Below are positions 12,216-24,304 of a DNA stretch of 64,000 nt, piece by piece. Below the pieces are notes generated by a model. The model worked only from the letters and a program-made list of their open reading frames with translations, did not search any database and was not told the origin of the DNA. Every line of letters begins with the position of its first letter. The first letter of the stretch is position 1. This stretch comes from Phallusia mammillata. Lineage: Eukaryota; Chordata; Ascidiacea; Phlebobranchia; Ascidiidae. The position numbers and the translations under genes are program-made. Where the stretch lies: contig QLIY01000404.1 in assembly GCA_003260075.1 (NCBI GenBank), positions 65,831 through 129,830 of the forward strand. Direction: 5' to 3'.

Positions 12216-15200
12216 TTATTCCTTTGTTTCAAGTTTTTTATCGTTTGAATTCTGTTTTTTCAACTTTGCCCCTTGCTTTTCGTCTTTTGACTTCTCTTTG
12301 GTTTCTTTTGCGAACAGCTTTTTGTCCTTACTTTTTTGTTTTTCTAACTTGGCTTTTTTCTTTTTTTCTTTGACATCTTCGATCGGTTTTGCTTCGAGCT
12401 TTTTGTCTTTAGAATCCTGCTTTTTCAATTTTGCCTTTTGCTTCTTATCTTTTGTGTCTTCTTGACTTTTATCTTTTAGTTCTTTCTTGACAGTGCCTTT
12501 TTCTTGTTTTTCATTTTGTATTTCTTTCTTATTCTCACTGCTGATTTGTGGTTGATTGTTTGATTCATCTTTACTTTTATTTTGCTCTAGGTCTTTTGCC
12601 CCTTCTATTCCGGTTTTAAAATTCTGGTTTTCATCCTTCACGATTTCTTGGTTTTCTTGGGGCTCAACTTTTCTGACAGCATTATGTCGGTGCAAATGAT
12701 CTTTCTTATGCTTTTTAGCAATCTTCTTTTCTTCTTCTTTGCTTAGTGGTTTCCATTCCAAACTAGATGTCGATGGAACTTTTTGATCAATCTCAATCAC
12801 ATCAACTTCAGTCCTTACGGACTTGGTAGAGATTGTTCCATCCTCCAAAACAACTGTTTGGCATTCCACATATTCCACTGTCTTCTGCTGACAAGTTGTA
12901 CCCGGAGGTGGCCGTTGTTTGTTTCCCTTGTTTACAAACGCAGGCATCCGCCCTGTCTCGTCGTCGTTGGCCAGCAGCATGGTGAACATTGACCCTCGTC
13001 GACCTGTGTTTGGGTCTTGCTCTACTACTTGTATGTCTTCCATTCCCGACCAATCTGTGGAATAAGTCAGTAAACGAGCGCCTTTTAAAAGTTTTGCATA
13101 ATAGTATATTAAGTTGCTTTGGTTTTACCGCAAGGTTTTATCAAATTACTAAATCAAGTAAGCTTTTGTTTATACAGTCGTTTCAAATATTATTGGTGTA
13201 CATCAGCAGAGGTGTTATTCTGTTCTCTGAAAACTGTTGACCCTTAACAAGGGAATGTATACATCACCTTTGGGGTAGAGTTTAAGTTTCGCAAATGCAG
13301 AGTCATTTGGAGTGGAAACGGCTTTGTCCAAAATTATCGTTTCCTCAGAGAGAGGTTTCCTGTACCTCGTGCCACTGAGAGGAATCAAGGCTGCAAAACA
13401 TATTGTCCAGGTAGGATATATAGTTTTTATGTATAGTTACCTTTATCCAGTATTATTTAAAAAGATCTTATTTCACCTAATTGGTCTAACTCTAAATAAA
13501 TTTTATATTCCTATACGACTCGAAAATGTTACGTCGTGTTGTTTAAAGTTGTGGCGCTTCCCAAACTGGCTGCCGTTTGCATTTTACACAAGCACATAAC
13601 CTTCATACTTAAATTAGAAGAACGTACGAGAAATGTTAATAGTGTTTTCTTGAGCAAACTGTTTGACTTATTACATGTGGGCTAGAAACGTTTTTTGGAT
13701 TTGGCAAGTGCATCATGCAAATGTCGAGGGTACAGGGAGTGTTTAGAAATCACTTTAGACAGCAAGTACATTTTGAAATTTGGACCACACCTAAAGGCAC
13801 CTGTGTTGTAAGCAGGCCGAAACCCGTGCAAGCCCTCTGCTGAACCCGAACCCGAATTTTAAAACAAATCCCTTATCTGAAAGTTGGTGAAATATCGACA
13901 CAAACGAAACCGAGTCAGGTGCAAATAAAGCTCGTTTTATTTAAACTTAAGCCAAAACTCGTCCCGACCTACAAGTCTGATCTATAGTTTTACCAAGCAT
14001 CCAACCGAGTGTTATGTAGTGTTTTTTACTGAGAATTTCTTAAAGCCTGGGCCAGGAAATTTTAGAAAAATCAAAACTGTCCTGTACGACCTAAATCGCA
14101 CCACCAGGCGCCATTGTAGCGATTCATGTTAATATATTGCCTACTGTTTTGATTAAATCGCTTACCGCATTATCGATTTGTCTACTTTTCGGAAAATGGT
14201 AAACACATTGCTGCACCATCAAGACCATTTTGTTTGCTCTTTACTGTAAATCACCTTCTTTGCTGGCGAGAGCAGCTTTGCCAATGAGCTGTGTATCTCC
14301 GTTTCTGGTCTCACCGGACACGGTTAAAATAATGTAGTTGTTCCTCGTCATTTCGGGCGAACCCCAAGGGAAGGTGAAAGTGTGATCCCAACTGTAAACA
14401 TCACCACCTAAGTTTATTGTCTACAAAGTTGTGCGTTGAAAAGTAGGCCTATTGTTTTTTATCGTAAGCTGTGCGACAGACAAATCCAGTGCAGTATTAC
14501 AGTCAGATGTCTCTCGCAAAACCAGTTCTTAAACGAGATTAAAATCAGACAGTTTGGGGCAGAGTTGTAAACAGGCCTGAAATTCGAGTCTGAACCCGGC
14601 CCGAACGTGAATCGTTTTTAGAAGCCCGTATTGGCCCGAAAGTTTGATTGACATGCCTATTCATTTAAGTCTTAGAAAAGACCAAGAAAACAAACGCAAT
14701 AGACAATTGGTCTCAAACAAGACATTTAGGGCTGTTTGACAGTAGGTCAGGTCCAGCAACTGGCTAATTCGCTAATTAAGTTTAATTCAAAATGTGTAAA
14801 GTCAGGTCCGAATCAAACCCGTTTTTTTCCCGAATAGCCCGGCCAGGCTTACAATTTTGGTTTGGGGATTGGGGCTCGCAACGGCGAGTTTACATTGGTT
14901 TAAAAAACTCATTTTTTTTCTCACATTATGGATCCGGCGATGGTGAGAAGCTGCACACTGGATTTCTTTATGCCTACTCCATCAGGAAACATCTCAGCTT
15001 TCACCCAGCACTTCTCGCAACGTTCCGCACCCTCCTTCATGTGATTGAACAGGTGCTTCCCCTTGATTACTGTCAGCGATAGTTCTGACGTCACGTCCGA
15101 TCGACGCCTTGCACTGAGCCCAAAAGAATCGTATTTTGTATTTTACTTTATTTTTATATATCCTTAACAACCGCAGGCTGGCATTAGTGTATAGACAATT

Positions 15201-16244
15201 TACATAGAGCTTTAAACTGGGATTATTCTTGGTTAAAAACCCGCCATTTACTTGTCGACTAGAAAACAATAAACAAAGAAATGCTTTATATTCACATATT
15301 TTCTGCGACACTCATTTTGTATGTGTTTTTCCAACAAATAATCTTAGGTAGAGCTACTAACACCGTAACTCAACTGACAACCTCGGGAGATTCGCTTTCA
15401 CAAGGGAGCGTAAAGAGCTGCATTTTTTATTTAGCGGCTATAAATGCGTTGCGTTGGGAAATAAGTTTTTAAAATTTTTACATTAGTAACTAATTTTTTG
15501 GGTTAGTTTTATTGAATTTTAAATGCTAATACCTTACCCCGACCCTAATAGCCCTAACCGTGTGCATTTGGGAGATATAACCAATCGAAAATTAGGCACT
15601 TTTGGTTGTCAGTTGAGTTACGGTGTTAGTAGCTCTACCCTAATCTTACGTGTTTTGCTTTACTTCTATGCAGTGTTTGAGCTCAATAGTGACAGTGCGT
15701 GGCTAAAAAAATATCACAAACAAATTAGTCTTAATTAAGATACGAACCAATTAAGAATACAAATCATCTAAACCTGTTTAAGTCAAACATATTATTTCAC
15801 CAAATATACGCGTATGCAAAAGTTCAAAATCAATGCAAAACTCACCAAAAGTTTCTTTTTTTCTAACAACAACTTGCTTTCCGCCAGGCGTTTCATTTGC
15901 CTTTCCACGTAAGCGACGATATTTGGATCGGGATCAATAATACCTAGTGAAATTCTTCTTTCATCTTCCTTCTCAACCATCCTCTTCTTCCACTTCTCCG
16001 GGTTTCTCTCGCGATAAATTTGCGCCAGTTCTCTCAAAGTTAGTGACTCAGCGGCTACTGGCTCTTGGTAAGGCTGCAAAGGTTTGTAGAAAGATCTTCT
16101 TCGTTCTCGTGGCTTTGATTTTTTACGTTTGGTGATTGGGCTTTGGTGAGGTTCTTCTCTTAGGTTGGCTCCGAGAAGGTTGAGGTTGTTCACTAGCGGG
16201 TTATCGTACAAAGTGCCAAGAAAGGTGTTCTGTTTACCTGACAT
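12216..16244 (-). CDS. C2-like domain protein, tandem paralogue 1 (Lys-rich tail)
   Basis: Six exons on the minus strand: 16244-15846, 15702-15650, 15113-14925, 14391-14255, 13390-13268 and 13054-12216, giving 579 residues with phases 0,2,2,1,1. Exons 4 and 5 are 137 and 123 bases, exactly as in paralogue 2. Residues 1-133 hold the shared module (NLLGANLREE, RRRSFYKPLQPY, LTLRELAQIYRERNPEKW). The 53-base exon 2 gives TVTIELKH. The C2-like core reads ELSLTVIKGKHLFNH, IIWDHTFTFPWG, NNYIILTVSG, QLIGKAALAS. The position expected to carry the first loop aspartates reads NHMKEGAERCEKC, so a calcium site is not apparent. The last exon opens DWSGMEDIQVVEQDP and ends in a lysine-rich tail with irregular repeats of the type KKQDSKDKKLEAK. 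The donor of exon 2 lies inside the target duplication of a hAT-like element. Synaptotagmin-type C2 topology is the best guess, but there is no second C2 and no membrane segment. Confidence 0.75.
15347..15640. mobile_element. hAT-like MITE with long perfect inverted termini
   Basis: A 294-bp element with near-perfect 35-bp terminal inverted repeats that start GGTAGAGCTACTAACACCGT. It is flanked by the 8-bp direct duplication TAATCTTA (15339-15346 and 15641-15648), the size typical of hAT insertions. There is no transposase frame. It lies in intron 2 of C2-like paralogue 1, and its exon-side target duplication overlaps the splice donor of the 53-base exon. Confidence 0.85.
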
Positions 16245-18023
16245 AGTACCAGTTGTGAAAACCGTGGCTTAACAACACGTAAATTGTCGTAAAACTATAG
16301 CTTGTACCTGAAATTTTGAAGCTATAGCAATATTTATTTTTCGTGTTATGGTTGTGTTGTTAGTAATACACATATTCTGCACAATGTTTGACATTTTTTA
16401 AAAACACTTTTTCAGGGTAATCCACGAATTTCACAAGCCTATAGTCTGTCTACCTTTCAAAGCATTCCAAAATCGTTGTTAAGACGCCTCACTTTCGTTT
16501 TAAACTTTCGAGTTACTAAAGTAATTGAACCTGCATTATAAAAGGTCATATCTAGGCTACGTCTGTCTTTGGTGTCCGTTACATGTAAGTTACAACCTGT
16601 GGCTAAACAGAAAAAGAAAAAGTTTTTCATGAAGTTTTTTTGAAGCAACGCTAATGCTAAACAGCGGTAAACATTAACTTCCAAAAAAGTTGCAAGAATT
16701 TGAGACACCTCGCTCATGGCCGCGTTCCGTTGGCTAATAGGTTTAGGTGAAAGTCGTTTGGTTTTGAACGGAAAAGGACTATGAAATTACTCTTAACAAC
16801 GTACGCTAACGAACTAAAGTAAACAAAACTTTAAACGTTAAAATATTTAGCATGTTTAGAGGATTTGACAAGAAAACACTACTCTTTTTCTGTTTGTTTC
16901 GATTAACCTAGGGCTAGTGTAATTGAGTAAAACCTAATACCTAATGTATCAATAACAAGTTACTTAAACACTGTATAGTATTTGTTAAAATGGTTTTACA
17001 CTTTACTACTTGTTTACATACGCCTATATCAGGGGTGCCCAACCTTTCGCTACGACGGCCGCATCGCAGATCCTTATTTTAATCACGGTCGCCAAGTGTT
17101 TGCTTGTTTTAATACTATACATGTAAAGAAATAGGTTTATCTCACATATTACCTATCTAATGACGCCTGAAAGGCCCAGATTTGTTTGTTTGTTTGTTTC
17201 ATTTTTATCCTCGGTGGGCGGGCAACGCCTGAATGCGTTATGCTCACAATGAGTCCGCCGTCGAGCTGCCTGTTTTATTGCAAGTCCGATGATCATTTTT
17301 TTTTGATTTTTTTCGATTTTAGGCAGTTGGTGANAGTCTCAACTATTTTTGACGTCACAATCTATATTGTGACGCATATGGTACCTTTTTTCGCATTGTT
17401 TGTACACAATAGGCGTACAAAAGTCTGACGCATATGGCTACTAGGTTAATAATACTCTTTCAAGTACCACAAAATCTGTTTAGGGCAGTTTGAAGATCAA
17501 AATATTGTACTGTACTGTAGGCTATACCAGTGGTTCTTAAACTGTTTTATTGTCGGGGCCAAATGGCAGATTTTTAAGTGTGTAGGGAGCCGCAAAAAAC
17601 GAAACATTGAGAAAATCACTAAAGAATATTACTTTGAAAGCTAAACTAGCAATGTTCGGTGGTTTTCTGAGGTCTGATGCGAGCCGCAAAATAAGTAGTT
17701 GGGAGCCGCAACGACTGCTGTATACTATAGACAAGAAATCCAATTTTTGTACAGGTTCGGAGCAACGTTCTAAACTTTTTCTGGCGGCTTGCTGCAACTA
17801 CATGGAGAAACTACCATGTAAAAGTGTTTATTTTTTGCAGGAGCATTTTTAATTTAAAAAATCATAGAAATAACATGGAAAATATGTGCTTAGTCACGAT
17901 TCTTGATCGCTTTTCGCGTGACGTTTCGGCTCAGATGACTTAGCAATTTGTGCGTGAGTCACACGGCAAGTTGCACCGTCTTTCTCACGTGTTTAACAGC
18001 TAGAAACTAATAAAGAAAACACA
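16245..18023. other. Divergent intergenic region, C2-like gene 1 / GLRX3
   Basis: The two flanking genes diverge, so both promoters should lie here. No gene is seen. It holds a solitary hAT-type left end at 17030 (CAGGGGTGCCCAACCTTTCG) and another at 17528 (CAGTGGTTCTTAAACTG), each without a matching right end. It also holds a short TTTG tetranucleotide run (about 17182-17198) and the only ambiguous base in the window, at about 17333. Confidence 0.5.
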
Positions 18024-21000
18024 ATGAACACCACAGAAGACGTGAAAAATGAACAGGTTTGCTTTAAAATCTCTTAGAAATTATATTACAATCATAACAT
18101 TAATAATAGTAGTAGAAATATAGGCTACTTTGTTAAAGCCAAGAAAATAAAGTAAATTTGCTGGTCAAAAATTTTTTAGTGAGACTATTTGAATGTAAAT
18201 ACAAATAACAAGTCCTAGAATGTGCAACCAATAGGTTATTGTGTTTTTTTCTGTATACCATGAAACCAATTAATGACTATTGACTTGATGTATTTCAGGA
18301 TTTTAGTGTAAAACTTCAAAACGCCAAAAGATCCCTTGTTGTTGTACACTTTTGGGCACCTTGGGCAGAACAATGTAAACAAATGAATGATGTGTTGGAT
18401 GAGCTTGCCAAGGAAAATGCAAATGTATGTATTTTTTTAGTAAAGAGGTCTCGATTTTTGACAAGGTGTATAGTTTTTGACATTGTGTATAGTTTTGAAT
18501 TTGTGTCTTTATATGTTAGGCACTTTATCATTATATTTTTTACCAAACAAAACGTAATATGAACCTTTTTTGCTAGACATTTAGATTCGAAATACTGCGT
18601 AGAATGGATTTTGCTGGGATGGAAGCATATATTATACTGGCCGAGTAGCTATGCATATCAGACTTTTTGTACCCTTGTTATGTGCAAAAAATTAATTAAA
18701 CAAGCAAACAGACAATGTAACAATACCAAAAGTGACCTCATAGGCAGTTAATTAAGGCTGATTGCCAAATCGTTCAGCTAAATTAATGGTTACATTAAAA
18801 ATCTATCTGGATTTTTAGGCACCAGTAGATGAGATATTATTAGAAATATACTTTACATCAGGGTGCTCAACCTTTTTTGACTCAAGATCGACTTTTGAGG
18901 TATTCTAACTCTCGGGATCTACCATTTCAATAAAAATTAGCATTACAATACAAGACGTTGATTAGCAAGGATAATTAACTAGCATTTTTCCCAACCCAGT
19001 TTTTCGTTTTATCATCGTTTGGTAATGATTTGTTTTACAGTGCATGAATGCTATTTACAAACTTGATCAAATACTATAATCTTTAAAATACAAAACACAA
19101 ATTTAATTGGAAAAAAAGGGAGCAACTACCAGTACAAAGTAACAATTACCACTGCAACTATTCTTTTGTGACGTAACAATGAGCCTTTTGAGTATTTGTG
19201 GTGTAAACATTTAGGGATAATCCGATAATTAATTTTTATAATAAGGTCATCCGTGTACAGGGACACTCCTCAAAAACGTGTTACAAAACAACTATTTATT
19301 TTATGTTGTTTTCTGCATCCCTCGCGATCGACTTGATATCAGTCCGAGATCGACCAGTTGATCGCGATCGACAGGTTGGGCACCCCTGCTTTACATCATT
19401 CATATACAAATGAAAGCACCCCTGCTTTACATCATTCATATACAAACGAAAAACATGGGGGCTGTCTGGGCGAAAAGGTTGTGCACCCCTTAAACACATT
19501 ACATGTCATAGGGATTGTTTTTGACATATCACCTATTACAACTGGGTTAATAGGTGAAGTTTTCTGTGCATACACGGGAACACTATAAACAAAAAAACAA
19601 GTGGTGTTTGTTAACCACAGAACATTTCATGTTCATATATAATCCTTAAAGTGCATTATTCTCATAGCCAAAAAATAGAGGGTAAATGTAAAACAAAATT
19701 AACAAGCTTGATAATTTATTCTGCAGTTCTCACTTCCTCGCAATTATTCCCCAGCTTCATATTAGTTGCTTTCTTTCAGGTTGTTTTTATTAAAGTTGAA
19801 GCAGAAGAGATACCGGAAGTTTCTCAAAAATGTGAGATTGAGGCTGTACCCACATTTGTGTTTTTCAAAAATCAACAGACCATTGGCCGTTTAAATGGTG
19901 CCAATGTTCCAGAACTTAGAAACATGGTAAACTCTTAGGAACAAATTTTTGGCCAATTGTTGTGCACTTATCTAAAAAATGTTGGAATTATGTAGTTGAC
20001 CAATTCTTTATTTTTGAACCCAATGGTATTTCTAATGAATTATCTGAGTACCTTGACACAACAAACAGTCACACATTATGTATTAAATGATTGAATTTTG
20101 TTAACAATGTTAGTGTCAAGAGTATCTAAACATAAACTTTTTCCCTTCAGATAAAGCAGCACATAGACACTGTTGCTCCACCATCAAAGGAAAGTGCTGA
20201 TCCAAATGAGATTCTTAACAACAGACTAAAATCCCTAATCAACAGTGCACCATGCATGCTATTTATGAAGGTAAGAAAAATTGGTCTTCGAATCATCTCA
20301 GAAAGAAAGAAAAATTCATGACATAACCTCCTTGACTTGAGAATAAAAATTTTCTTTATTTATATTCTCATGGATTTTGTTGCAATTGCTATGATTTATA
20401 CGAATGTGAAAAATATTCCAATTGTTAGCTATATTCCAAAGTTGGCATGGAGACATAGCCAAAACATAAGACTGCATATGCTTGATTGATTAGTAGATTT
20501 AAAGGCGTTTTTCTTGTTGTTTACAGGGAGATCGCACTCAACCAAAATGTGGTTTCAGCAGACAAATGATATCGATACTAAATGAACATAATGGCAAATA
20601 TTCCACTTTTGATATTCTGCAAGATGATCAAGTTCGCCAGGGCCTAAAAGTTTATTCTGAGTGGCCAACATTCCCACAACTATATGCCAATGGTAAGTTG
20701 AAATAAACATTGCACAAAGTTTTTATGTGAAGATTTTTGTTAAAAGGCCCCTTTCAAAAAGATACCTAATTTAAACAGGGTTCCCGCAGGTATGGAAAAC
20801 CTGGAAAGGTTATGGAATTTAAATTTGTATTTTTAAGGCCTGGAAAAGTTTTGAAAAAAGCCAACTTTTGCAAAAGTCCTTCAAAAAGTATGGAATTTGG
20901 CGCCTGATAATGCCAGAGGGAGATAGGAATTTGAAATTACGTAACGTTTGTATACAGATTTGTTGCAAGTATGGTAAATTGGCTGCATATATATACCAAA

Positions 21001-21869
21001 GCCTCTTTTCCATTTTTACTGTGGGAATTGCTTAAGGTTATTGAAATTCGTTTTTTTTTTCTTGAAAAGTTTTGCAAAAGTCATGGAATTTATAAACAAA
21101 AATTGCGCGGGAACCCTGTTTAAACAGTGAAACAAAAGTACAGTCATGCAATATCATTATTGTTTTAAATTTTACAAATGCATAACAAATTAGGAGTTAT
21201 AGTTTTCTTATGAGCTCAAAATTAAGTGTTCTGTCATTTAGGTTAATTTGTTCACTTTTCTATTTTTTCAGTATTATCTTTGTTATGTGTGCCTTACCTA
21301 TTCAAGGTAACCAGGTCAACGCTAAGTGTTAGAAGTTTTAACATATGTCAAATGTCCCAAAATGCAAATAAATCTGTATTTCAAAGGTGAACTTATTGGT
21401 GGACTAGACATTGTTAAAGACATGGTGAAAGACAATGAACTGAAAGACATTCTTCCAAAAGATGAGACAAAAAGTGTTGAAGACAGAATTAGGGTATGAC
21501 TGGCATTTAACTGTTAACATGAAAAAAAAATTCTAGCTAACAAAAAACTTACAACCAAAATCGTTTTTTACCATTTTCGTTGATTTGTTGCAGGAAATTC
21601 TCAGTAAAGACCGGGTAATCCTTTTTATGAAAGGTGAACCTTCTGGTCCTCGTTGCGGCTTCAGTCGTCAGATTGTTGACATTCTTAACAAAACTGGAGT
21701 CCAGTATGCTCACTTTGATATTTTGTCGGATGAAGACATCAGGCAGGGACTGAAGAAGTTCTCTGATTGGCCAACGTATCCACAGCTCTATGTTTCCGGC
21801 GAGCTAATTGGTGGATTGGACGTCGTCAAGGAAATGCAAGAGGCTGGCGAATTGAAGGACGCATTATAG
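18024..21869 (+). CDS. GLRX3: Glutaredoxin-3 (PICOT/monothiol glutaredoxin)
   Basis: Seven exons: 18024-18056, 18299-18424, 19780-19926, 20151-20270, 20527-20692, 21387-21493 and 21594-21869, joining to 324 residues; animal orthologues are of similar length. Residues about 12-102 form a thioredoxin-like domain with the degenerate WAPWAEQC motif, which keeps a single cysteine (37) and so should not act as a dithiol reductase. Two monothiol glutaredoxin domains follow, each with the CGFS signature (cysteines 150 and 254) and the conserved WPT(F/Y)PQLY and GELIGGLD segments. CGFS glutaredoxins bind a bridging [2Fe-2S] cluster with glutathione; GLRX3 delivers clusters with BOLA2 and supports cytosolic iron-protein maturation. 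All key residues are intact and all phases fit. Introns 2 and 5 host mobile elements. The first exon encodes only 11 residues. Confidence 0.95.
18859..19388. mobile_element. hAT-like non-autonomous element in GLRX3 intron 2
   Basis: Left end CAGGGTGCTCAACCTT and right end AGGTTGGGCACCCCTG form imperfect inverted termini. The 8-bp direct duplication CTTTACAT flanks the element (18851-18858 and 19389-19396). It is 530 bp long with no coding potential. Internal GATCGCGATCGAC strings near the right end are partly palindromic. Confidence 0.8.
19381..19452. repeat. 36-bp tandem repeat at hAT element right end
   Basis: Two copies (19381-19416 and 19417-19452) each contain the last eight bases of the element, the target duplication CTTTACAT and adjoining flank. 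They differ only near the right end. Confidence 0.8.
20776..21118. mobile_element. Inverted-repeat element in GLRX3 intron 5
   Basis: The element starts CAGGGTTCCCGCA and ends GCGCGGGAACCCTG, with TTTAAA on both sides as a possible duplicated target. At 343 bp it has no coding capacity. It is rich in 'tatggaatttaaa'-like repeats, such as 'atggaattt' near both ends. The CAGGG...CCCTG termini suggest the hAT superfamily, but the target duplication is only six clear bases. Confidence 0.65.
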
Positions 21870-22611
21870 TTGTTATGAAGACGTAACTGCCCAAACTGTT
21901 TCACTTTTATCATATGCCTGCTTGTGAAATAGCTTGGTGCCGCCGGCTGTAGTGGTGTTGGTCAGAATAACAGAGTTTTGGCAACCCCATTATATATCAT
22001 ATCAAGTCAAAAACAACAACAATTTTGAACTGCCTTCCAAGAAGTTTCGCGAAACGTTTTTTTGCGTTATGTTATTGCACAATTGTCGTTCTTGAAACCA
22101 AAGCCTTGTCCATATGTTGCATACAAAGAAAAAGTTCCACAGGTCTTCTGTGCGACATAATGTTTCATGCCCTTTGCATTCTGTTTATTTTGGGGTTGTT
22201 TGCGTCAGAATTTAACACAAAAACATTCATAATACTACTGTTTACGTTAGTTAGATAAATCAGCAATTGTTCACACCTGTTTCAAAGATTACGCCCCTTG
22301 CGTTTCAAAAAACTGGCTAATCCACTGCAAACAGCCTAATTTGCAAAAACACACGATAAAAGAGTTGGCAAGAGAGATTGAAGAAGCAATGTTGTTTCAA
22401 ATAATCATGGAACCTATTCCGTCTTTCCTAGAGTGCAGGTCAGTGGTTCTCAAACAAAGCGCCCAAAAAAGTAGCCAGGAAGTATATTTATATAATAGCC
22501 TATCGTCCGTAAAGTTAATGACCGATTATTCCACATTACTACCAGTGGTGGACCCCAAAATTTTGCTTGTTTTGTTTTATTGGCGTCGTTTTGTTTTTAT
22601 TGGTTTATTAT

Positions 22612-23342
22612 TTAATTTAGATTGATACAAAGCTTTTTCGATCTAAAATAGGTAAATTTATGTGGTAATTTATGGTCATCGACATTAGCTGTGAGCTAAA
22701 GGGGGGGGGGAGAAACATAGTTGTCTATCCTGTAGAAGTGTAGGGTGAACAGTTACTTAAGGCCCGTTTACACTATGCGTATCGCGCTCGCTCAAACCTG
22801 CGTAAGTTTGTTTGTTTCATTTTTTCTGTCTGGTTTCGCGCTTGACTGATTTCGGGCGCTCAAGTCTCGTAGAAATGAGCGAGCGATCGCCTGCCGAGCG
22901 TTTTTCTGCGTATCAAGCTGCTTGAACCTGCGCAAACGGTTTGTGTTATCGCTGTGTACGGGTTTCTGATTTGAAAAAGCTGGTTCAATTGCCAAAAATA
23001 AATGATGACACGCTATTTGCCTTCAATTTAAGTATTTATTACATGGTTATGATTGCATGTTGTGTTTTATTGTGTTTAAATATTGTAATTAATTGCATTT
23101 AAAATGTACATTTACCCTAGCACAGCGGACTACATGCTATAGAAACATGAAAGTGAGATAAATATGTCACCAATCTATACAACAACATCCAGAACAATCC
23201 TGTATGATTACCAAGATGCAAAATCATGTTTACTAACAAAATATGATTTAATTTAGATTGATACAAAGCTTTTTCGATCTAAAATAGGTAACAATAAATT
23301 TATGTGGTAATTTATGGTCATCGACATTAGCTGTGAGCTAAA
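22612..23342. repeat. About 90-bp duplication, first copy capped by poly-G
   Basis: Copy 1 (22612-22700) and copy 2 (about 23247-23342) run from 'atttagattgatacaaagct' to 'gctgtgagctaaa'. They differ by a 7-base indel. Ten G (22701-22710) directly follow copy 1. Copy 2 lies inside the Harbinger-type element, whereas copy 1 lies outside its left terminus. Confidence 0.9.
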
Positions 23343-23460
23343 AAATACGTCTAGTATATTATTTAGTAAGCTTAGGTACGCACCGATAATCGCAGTGTAA
23401 ACGGAAGGGGTCGCAAGGTAAGGATAGGTTAGGCGCCGCTAAGCATAGTGTAAACGGGCC
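22762..23460. mobile_element. PIF/Harbinger-type MITE
   Basis: Inverted termini AGGCCCGTTTACACTATGCG and GCATAGTGTAAACGGGCCT enclose roughly 700 bp, with TTA on each outer side. A 3-bp TTA/TWA target duplication with GGCCCGTTTACAC-like ends is typical of PIF/Harbinger elements. No transposase frame was found; the minus-strand frames inside are short. Confidence 0.7.
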
Positions 23461-23916
23461 TTTAGGGTTACTTGCAAGCGCACATTTGAAAGCGAAGTTG
23501 AATTGTTTTGAATCGAACCTCGAACTGCTATGCGAAATAACGTTTGTTTTATAATTGCAACAATTGACGTCAAAATCAAATACAGTTTCGCAAATATTAT
23601 TGTTTGACTGGCTTTGCCAAAAATCATTTGAGCGTTAAGACGGTACTTCGGTTTTCCCGTTGTTGACAAATTTTCACGAAAGTCACGTGCTCGCAAATCA
23701 ACCAATGAAAGGCGTTCTTGAGCGCAACGTTCGGTGCAGAACGAACACAATAACAAACCCGAGTGGCCGAGTCTGTCTTCGACATTCTACAGATTCTGCT
23801 TTACTTCTTTGGTTTTAGGTAATAAGTATATTTTTTGTGTTGTAAAGTTTTACATTGCTTAGTTGTATAAAGTTACTTTCTTATTTGCAAATGTGTTTAA
23901 TGTGTGCTTTGCTATA

Positions 23917-24064
23917 TATAGTTCAATAGTTCTTTCGAGCTTAGCCCAGGCCCCAGGGGCTCAAGAACCCTCAAGCTCAACTGACGGGGGGGGGGTATAG
24001 TTCAATAGTTATTTTCAGCTTAGCCCAGGCCCCAGGGGCTCAAGAACCCTCAAGCTCAACTGAC
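23917..24064. repeat. 69-bp direct duplication split by poly-G
   Basis: Copy 1 (23917-23985) and copy 2 (23996-24064) are separated only by ten G (23986-23995). They differ at a few bases ('tctttcgagc' versus 'tattttcagc'). The second copy continues into unique sequence. Confidence 0.92.
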
Positions 24065-24304
24065 TGGCCTGTATAAAACTTGTTAATGCAATGTAATTAC
24101 TAGGAGTTTTCTCGTCATAACACCTGTGTAACCTGCATCATATAGTAATCATGTAAGATGATACTTTCTGGTGTTTGTAATGTGTGTGTTTTCATCCTTA
24201 TATAACTTACTGTACATCAACTTTTGCTCAAGAATAGTTTTACAGTTTTTTGAGTAGTTTTTATTACAACCAAATTAAAACGCTTTTTTATTTTCAGGAG
24301 AGCA

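Larger units (their letters stand above)
21870..24304. other. Intergenic region GLRX3 / seipin
   Basis: Contains the GLRX3 3' flank, a solitary hAT-type end (CAGTGGTTCTCAAAC at 22440), two poly-G-associated duplications and a Harbinger-type MITE. About 23760-23820 could be a seipin 5' UTR exon ending '...ggttttag|gtaata', and an acceptor 'ttttcag' lies at 24291-24297, seven bases before the seipin ATG. That acceptor could equally receive a trans-spliced leader, as is common in tunicates. The sequence alone does not decide. Confidence 0.45.
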
